Assembly (NCBI GenBank): GCA_027574665.1
Contig: CM050659.1
Location: 19,817,001-19,881,000, forward strand
Origin: Rhynochetos jubatus
Lineage: Eukaryota > Chordata > Aves > Eurypygiformes > Rhynochetidae
Reading direction: 5' to 3'
Length of the DNA stretch: 64,000 bases
Position 1 is the stretch's first letter. The number at the start of each line of letters is the position of its first letter. Below are positions 43,273 to 64,000 of this stretch, piece by piece. The notes below the pieces were generated by a model. The model ran no database searches. It saw only the letters and a program-made list of their open reading frames with translations, and had not been told where the DNA came from. A program made the position numbers and the translations under genes.

Positions 43273-43912
43273 CTTTAAAAATAGACATATGGGAAATCGT
43301 TATTATCGTATGCATTGTTCAGTCAGATTAGAAGGATTATACGTAAGGTTTTAGCTGGCCACATCAAAAAATATAGAATCAGTCAGAACAACAGTAATCA
43401 GCTTCTGTGATTCTTGAGGTTATTCTAACTTTGCCTCAGTTTATGATAACCGCTGGCACCAAAAAGTTACAGCAACTGGGAACTACTGTAGCCATTTTTT
43501 AAATATGAACAACATACACTCCTGTTGTCACGAAAAAAAGCAGTTGTGCTGACACACGCACCCGAAAAATCGGAATGCAAGCAGGCTCGTTTACATGGAC
43601 GTTAACCCTGCTTTCAGACACCTGCTCACCACACTGGTCTACAAATTACTGTAGGTTTTGAATTATTTAGAGGAACTTCTGAATCTTCCTGGCTACTGCC
43701 AAAACAAACTATTCCTCCAATTAATCCTGCCAGGAGTGACTGCTGAAAATATTCAGAGGCACAAATAGCAGAGTTTTCAGAAACGTTTTCCTACGCATTC
43801 ACAGGGTGTCTGTTTAATTTAGGCCATAAAGCAGCAATATAATTTAGGAAAAAGAATCTGCTTGCTCTATCAAAAAAAAAAAAATCTACAGAATGAGAGG
43901 GGCTTATTTTAC
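43273..43912 (-). other. THOC2: THOC2 intron (640 nt)
   Basis: Ordinary GT-AG intron (donor GTAAAA). Nothing notable inside. Confidence 0.85.
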
Positions 43913-44070
43913 CTTCTTGCTACCAGAGGAGCTCTTCTCCATCTTTTCGGCTTTAATTGAATCGCCTTTCTCTTTTCCTGAAGATTTTGATTTGTTCTTT
44001 TCCTTCTCCTTTTCATTTAAGCGAGGGGAATCAGAAGGACTTTCACTTTTACTATGTTTTGAAGAACCAG
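43913..44070 (-). CDS. THOC2: THOC2 exon, Ser/Lys-rich tail
   Basis: 158 nt entering phase 1 and leaving phase 0: [52 protein letters not shown]. Several SP sites suggest phosphorylation. Acceptor ttttttag, donor AAG|gtaaaa. Confidence 0.94.
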
Positions 44071-44146
44071 CTAAAAAAACAACAGACAGTTGTAACTCCC
44101 AACAGGTAAAAGGCGAGTACGTGCACACATGAGATCAGATACGTAC

Positions 44147-44216
44147 TTGTTCCGTTCTCCTCCTTGCGTCGTTTAGTCGAATCCTGCGGCACCTCTCTGT
44201 CACTGTTTGAATGATC
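44147..44216 (-). CDS. THOC2: THOC2 exon, tail with KRRK cluster
   Basis: 70 nt: DHSNSDREVPQDSTKRRKEE then NGT, leaving phase 1. KRRK is a likely nuclear localisation cluster. The intron before the next exon is only 76 nt. Confidence 0.94.
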
Positions 44217-48692
<4,476 letters not shown>

Positions 48693-48728
48693 CTTTGCTG
48701 AAGAGTCCTTGAGTTCGTTGAGGTTGTC
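48693..48728 (-). CDS. THOC2: THOC2 micro-exon (36 nt)
   Basis: Twelve codons, DNLNELKDSSAK, phase 0 on both sides. Acceptor attttctacag, donor AAAG|gtttga. Matches the recalled mammalian segment with conservative changes. Confidence 0.93.
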
Positions 48729-50229
48729 CTGTAGAAAATGAACGGAGATGACACGTAAGCTGGAATAGTTTTCAGAAACCAGAGGAACTTTGGGAAGCAT
48801 GGCTGTACCCTTGAAACAAAAAACAGCTACTCCTTCTGGAATAAACATTATGTTAATATTGTGCACTGAATAAAGAGAGAAACTGAAATATTTTTGAAAA
48901 AGAAATGAGAGAAAAAACCCACCCAGTCACATCTGTTCTCTAGACCCAATTATTAAGTTAACTACAAAATGTGCTTATATCTAATTCTTCACAAAATTGA
49001 AAAAAACTCTCCCACCGAGACAAAATATAAAGAAAAAAATAGTCTTAACTAAATATAGTTGAACCACAGGTGAAACATGTAAAATGTTTTTAAACCTGTA
49101 TCTTCTCCACTCAGTTAAATGTGGTAGAAGGAGCTCTAGAACGACTCTACGTTGCCATTTACAAAAAACAGGCAAGAAAAACTTTGCCATTTTAAGTTTT
49201 CACTGTCACCTGCTTCCTCAAAACTAGTAACATCTATTTGAGATCTCAAAAATTAGCCTAAATCTTTCAAGGAAATCTTACATAGAAAAAGATGTGCTAT
49301 TTGAAAAACCAGAAAAAAAGAAAAGCTTGTTTAAAGTTGATAAGATGGTGAAGTTTAAAGGCCCACACAATCCATCACAGTGCTCTTGACGAAATATTAG
49401 TAACTTACAGTTTTAAACGTTCAACGTACTGCAAATTCAAAGATTCCATGAACATAGATGGTTTAGAAATAAAACATATATGGAGCAAGGAATGGCTACC
49501 CTGAGTCTTCAAGTAGGCTACGCCCATGGTTTTGTGCTGCGCTTGAATGCCTGGGGTTTCTCTTTGCTGGGTAGGAGGCTTGGTTGCCACATCTGGATTT
49601 ATCGTAACGCAGGGCTCAACATGGTGGGAACCCATTGGAAATAAACAAACCTCGAAGGGAAGGTACAACAGAAGCTGCATGCGCACTGAATATACACAAC
49701 TACAGGAGAACTGATCACCAAGGAGACTTTAAAATGGAACTCCTTTCAAGACTCCTCCTTAGAAGGCACATATCGGCATGATGCTCATCAAGAAGCCTGA
49801 TGAATTCAGAGGTATCGTACATCCCGTATCATCCAGGAATCTTCAGTGCTATAGCTTCTTCAATAGAAGTGCAGAAAAATATGCTCCACTCGGCTGCAAA
49901 GACTCATTTGCTTGTAGCTACCATTGCACTCCAAAAAAACTGACTGCTTAAAGCAATGAGGCACTTCTGTGTAAAAATTCTCTTGCCATTTCCAAACACT
50001 ATTTACAAAATTTGTGCTAGGTCCTTGAAGCATTATTTTGGTTAATCAAAAATATTTTTATAGAAAAAAAGACAGTCCGCCAATAAAGAAAGGGAATGCA
50101 TTTTCTAATGCAACATAAAACCTCCAGTGGTTCCAGTGTATACTTGGCACAAAACTTGAAGGAAGTCGAACATGGCATCCCAAACTTGTGAGCCTAACAT
50201 GGGTGCTGCCTTCCTCAGGCTATACTAAC
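48729..50229 (-). other. THOC2: THOC2 intron (1.5 kb)
   Basis: GT-AG intron with donor GTTAGT. No repeats or RNA genes recognised. Confidence 0.85.
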
Positions 50230-50288
50230 CTTTACTGTTGAGGAATGCGATGGAGAAGTATGTGTATCAACTTTGCGGCGTTTTTGTT
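50230..50288 (-). CDS. THOC2: THOC2 exon, QKRRK nuclear-signal region
   Basis: 59 nt: after the split Glu codon, QKRRKVDTHTSPSHSSTVK. KRRK is a likely nuclear localisation signal, followed by an SP site. Acceptor ttctcttcctcag. Confidence 0.95.
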
Positions 50289-51072
50289 CTGAGGAAGAGA
50301 AAAGAAAAATATCATGATTAACACACATGAAAGATGATAATCTAATGACAAGGCTTTCTAAAGTACCAAGATAATTTAAGCTCGAATTCAAGTTTTGCTA
50401 CTATGGAAAGTTTGATTTTCTTAGTCTAGAGTTGTCAGCACGCAATGACCCCCTTTATGAACATTTGCAGGAAAAGGTGTAATGTGATCAAACTGCTGCA
50501 AAATTATGCTCATTTCAAACTTCCTTTTTGCACAAGTCTGTATCGGAACGTCAGAGTTGCTACGAAGACGCTGAAAAGGTGACCCCAATGAAAAACATTA
50601 CAACCCTCCTTCGCTTGGTGTGCCCTAAGCAGTGGAAGCATAAAACCCGTCATCAGCCTCAGACTGTAAGAACTTAAAATATCAACATTAAGGATTTGTT
50701 AACCCTTAATGTAAGAAAGGGCTGATAAAGCTTACTGCATCCTTCTTAAAGACACAAAAGGCCCACGTCTTCCACATCCCTGTTCTCTTTCAATTCTAAG
50801 ATGAAACTCTCCGAGAACACTCTTGAGGTTTTTATGTTACATTTTTGCAAAACTTGCAAGGCCAATACAACACAAACACATTTTAAAGACCATTTAGATT
50901 CATACTAAAAAATGATATGATTGGCTTTATGACAATGAGCACTCACTGAGGACACGTGACATTCACAGTCTGCCTCCTGGAGATAGGCTGGCTCCCTGCT
51001 TTAGGCACTAACTCTATTTACAAGGCAGTGCCAACACTAGCTATTACACAGGCGTTAGATATGCAAACTTAC
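50289..51072 (-). other. THOC2: THOC2 intron (784 nt)
   Basis: GT-AG intron, donor GTAAGT. Nothing notable. Confidence 0.85.
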
Positions 51073-51509
51073 CCCTTTCAGATTCTGATGTTTCTGATCG
51101 GGGAACAGGTGACTTCAAGGACCCAGCTACTGGCATCTTTTCTCCTCCTTTAGCACTTTCCTTGGATTTCATTTCCTTCGCAACATCTCTTTCTCTGGAC
51201 GGCTCCTTTTCTCTCTCTTTTTCTGCAGCTGACTTTGACTCGACGATGGTAACCACTGTCTTGGACTTCTCTTCTTTGGAAGCTTTTTCTTCTTTCTTGA
51301 CTTTTTCCTTCTCTTTGTCAGATTTTGGCGTTTTCTCCTTGATCTCTCTTGCTTTATCATCTTTGTTTGCCCGTTCTTCCTTTGGTTTATCTTTCCCATC
51401 CTTCCCTAGTGCCTTCATCTCTGGAGTGGCAGCTGGAGTCTTGTCTTTTTTCTCTTTATCTTTTTCCTTCCCACTTTTTTCTTTATCATCTTTCTCTTTA
51501 ATAATTTTG
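51073..51509 (-). CDS. THOC2: THOC2 large charged-tail exon (437 nt)
   Basis: Encodes about 145 residues dominated by Lys, Glu and Asp: [20 protein letters not shown] at the start, later [20 protein letters not shown] and [17 protein letters not shown]. Predicted disordered or long single helix; the C-terminal tail of THO2 proteins is known to contact RNA. Enters with C completing AG|C and leaves after one base (G|AA). Confidence 0.96.
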
Positions 51510-51869
51510 CTGCATGAAAAATAAAAAGGCCAATTAGCATGCATACAAAACCAGCTCCAGTTTTATCACAAAAGAGTTTTATTTCTGCCAGTCTGATAGA
51601 CCCTCCTGAAGCAGTCCCTGTCAGATTTCAGGTTTGCTGTCTCTATCAGAATAGCAACAAGCAAGCGTTCTCATCTGTTTTATCTTTATTTAGCTAAAAT
51701 GGAATGCATTTAACAGTGTCAGATCACTACAGCTGTGTATTTTCATAGAAATAATCTCATTTACTAAACTTTGAAGAAATGTAAATAATTTATATGGAAC
51801 CTGAAAGGAAAAAAGAAAAGGCAGGTCAGTTTGAAGTATAATTCTATGGTCAGAGTAATTTCTCCTCAC
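51510..51869 (-). other. THOC2: THOC2 intron (360 nt)
   Basis: GT-AG intron, donor GTGAGG. Nothing notable. Confidence 0.85.
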
Positions 51870-51972
51870 CTATTAGAAGCACTGTTTCCATTGCTTGTTG
51901 TCACCTTCGGTGTAGCATTGACAGCTTTATTAATAACTTTCACCACACCCTGAGATTTCTCCTTTAATTTAT
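51870..51972 (-). CDS. THOC2: THOC2 exon (103 nt)
   Basis: Completes an Asp codon then KLKEKSQGVVKVINKAVNAT and PKVTTSNGNSASN, leaving two bases. This is the start of the variable linker before the charged tail and is less conserved than the exons upstream. Confidence 0.94.
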
Positions 51973-52246
51973 CTGTTTAAAAAAAGAACAGCTTTATCTC
52001 AACAGTAAAATAAAACAAGTACTTAAGTATACTCACGTAAGAGCATGTGTAGCTAACAGTTAAAATTACTTTAATGTAGAACACCCTCTTCCAAAACCAA
52101 CTAAAAGTAAAGAACACGCACTGCCCCTATTTAGCATCGCATTTAATTATTTTCTTGTCACCTTAATGAGTGAAAGTTTAAGAGAATAGCCTGTAATGTC
52201 AGGAGAATTGTACTAAAAAGATAAAAATAATCATAGGTTTGTTTAC

Positions 52247-52431
52247 CAGTCTCCTCAGCAGCACCTTCTTCCAGTCTAACTGTATTTATTGCGAGAGACG
52301 TAGGCATCCCAGCACCACCTGGCCCGTTCTGTACTGTTGCAGCTACAGCATTCCTGGCAGGTGGGTCTTTGTGGTGGAATTCATTTTCAGGTATCATGAA
52401 AGGCTTCCTACTTTTCAACTGCCCAGAATAG
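52247..52431 (-). CDS. THOC2: THOC2 exon (185 nt)
   Basis: [20 protein letters not shown] and [20 protein letters not shown] are strongly THOC2-like; the end ([20 protein letters not shown]) is more variable. It marks the boundary between folded body and disordered tail. Confidence 0.95.
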
Positions 52432-53592
<1,161 letters not shown>

Positions 53593-54090
53593 CTATATGT
53601 GCATAAAAAGGAAAGAATTTCAAGAAGGATAAAAGCAAGAATTCTGCAGAAGTTTATATGACAAGTGAAGCACTATTTCATTGATTCTGCTAAAGACTAA
53701 GACACAATCACACTTCACAAAACTTAAATAAGCTTTTAAAAATACATGTTTATGTTGAGATCTTAGTCATGGGTGAGAGAAAAGATTATTCACAGTTTAA
53801 CTAGCTTTTGCAACGAGTATTACGAGAGTTTCCATATCCTCCCTACAATATCTTCGAGACAAGCTAGGAGAAAATCAGATATGTAAGATTTTATTATTTT
53901 TTTAGACACTATACAAAATTTCTATTAAAACTACAAGTATTACAGAAACTCAGTTCTAAGATGATGCCATCAGAAGAATTCAGTCTTTTTAAATTTAACC
54001 AATGATTTCTCTAAGTCCGTTTTATTGGGCTGAATTAGACAAGTGACCATTATACATTCTCATGGGCAAACACGTTTTGACTACACATAC
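53593..54090 (-). other. THOC2: THOC2 intron (498 nt)
   Basis: GT-AG intron, donor GTATGT. Nothing notable. Confidence 0.85.
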
Positions 54091-54219
54091 CTTTTCATAT
54101 ATGACTCTGTCACTGTGCCATCTCGTCACAGTCTCCAGCATACAGCATAAAAACCTGCCATACCTACTAGCTTCATTTTCAGTGCAACTTGCAACTGTAT
54201 ATATAATATCAGAGAAAAC
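54091..54219 (-). CDS. THOC2: THOC2 exon (129 nt)
   Basis: 43 codons, [43 protein letters not shown]; phase 0. Conserved helical body. Confidence 0.97.
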
Positions 54220-57322
<3,103 letters not shown>

Positions 57323-57464
57323 TTGCCAGAAGCCAGTTATCCTTCTCCAGTTTCAGTCTCTGTAGCACCCTCTGCACATGCTCCAACTGCTTCTTCTCCT
57401 CTTCAAGGAGCTTGTCCTGAAGGGCTGTGCAACGTTCTTTTTCTTTTTTCTTTTTATTTGGAGG
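57323..57464 (-). CDS. THOC2: THOC2 exon (142 nt)
   Basis: [47 protein letters not shown]: a Lys-rich segment followed by a long amphipathic coiled-coil-like helix. Leaves one base. Confidence 0.97.
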
Positions 57465-62222
<4,758 letters not shown>

Positions 62223-62450
62223 TCATTAAATAAGCATTAATGAAGTACATGCAAAATGTTAGGAATATGTGTATTTCTGTAATATAAAAAGAGTTTCCTA
62301 TTGATCAAACTTGCAAGCTGTCCATTTTGTGTAAAAAAATTAGCTGGTAGATCCAAGTGAAATACTGATCATTGATCAATAGTATGGTAGTATTTCACCA
62401 CTGGGATGGTGAAATATTTTAAATATTAATGTAACAAAGTAAGAATACTA

Positions 62451-64000
<1,550 letters not shown>

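Overview
This is vertebrate nuclear DNA, most likely from a bird. The supporting signs are split exons with GT-AG introns, several CR1 LINE fragments with the typical ATTCTATG-type 3' ends, and the gene order GRIA3 - THOC2. These two genes are neighbours on the human X chromosome. The species cannot be named from the sequence alone.

Positions 1 to about 27,140 (+ strand) hold the 3' end of GRIA3, the AMPA receptor subunit GluA3. There are four coding exons: a 248-bp exon of the ligand-binding domain, the two mutually exclusive 115-bp exons flop (5426-5540) and flip (21356-21470), and the last exon (23587-23832) with membrane segment M4 and a PDZ-binding C-terminus. The exon/intron boundary at 4866 carries the RNA hairpin that directs ADAR editing at the R/G site. 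The 3'UTR contains a 359-bp almost pure purine tract.

Positions 39,841 to 64,000 (- strand) hold the C-terminal part of THOC2, a subunit of the THO/TREX mRNA export complex. Twenty-two exons join in one reading frame, giving 1015 codons plus stop. Four of its introns are unusual. Two look U12-type: one AT-AC intron of 91 nt just before the stop codon and one GT-AG intron of 471 nt. Two others use GC donors.

The 12.7-kb interval between the convergent genes (27.1-39.8 kb) is the novel part. It holds a CR1 copy, about 5 kb without convincing genes, and then a candidate multi-exon + strand gene (about 33.3-37.1 kb) that I do not recognise. That gene has an RFX-type X-box and TATA-like promoter, a start codon, exons in matching phase, a stop and an AATAAA. 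A 42-bp near-copy of its promoter lies at 37.67 kb. A weaker candidate - strand gene or gene relic lies at 37.8-39.4 kb with a 39-bp x 10 minisatellite inside it. Human comparisons are from memory; no database search was run.
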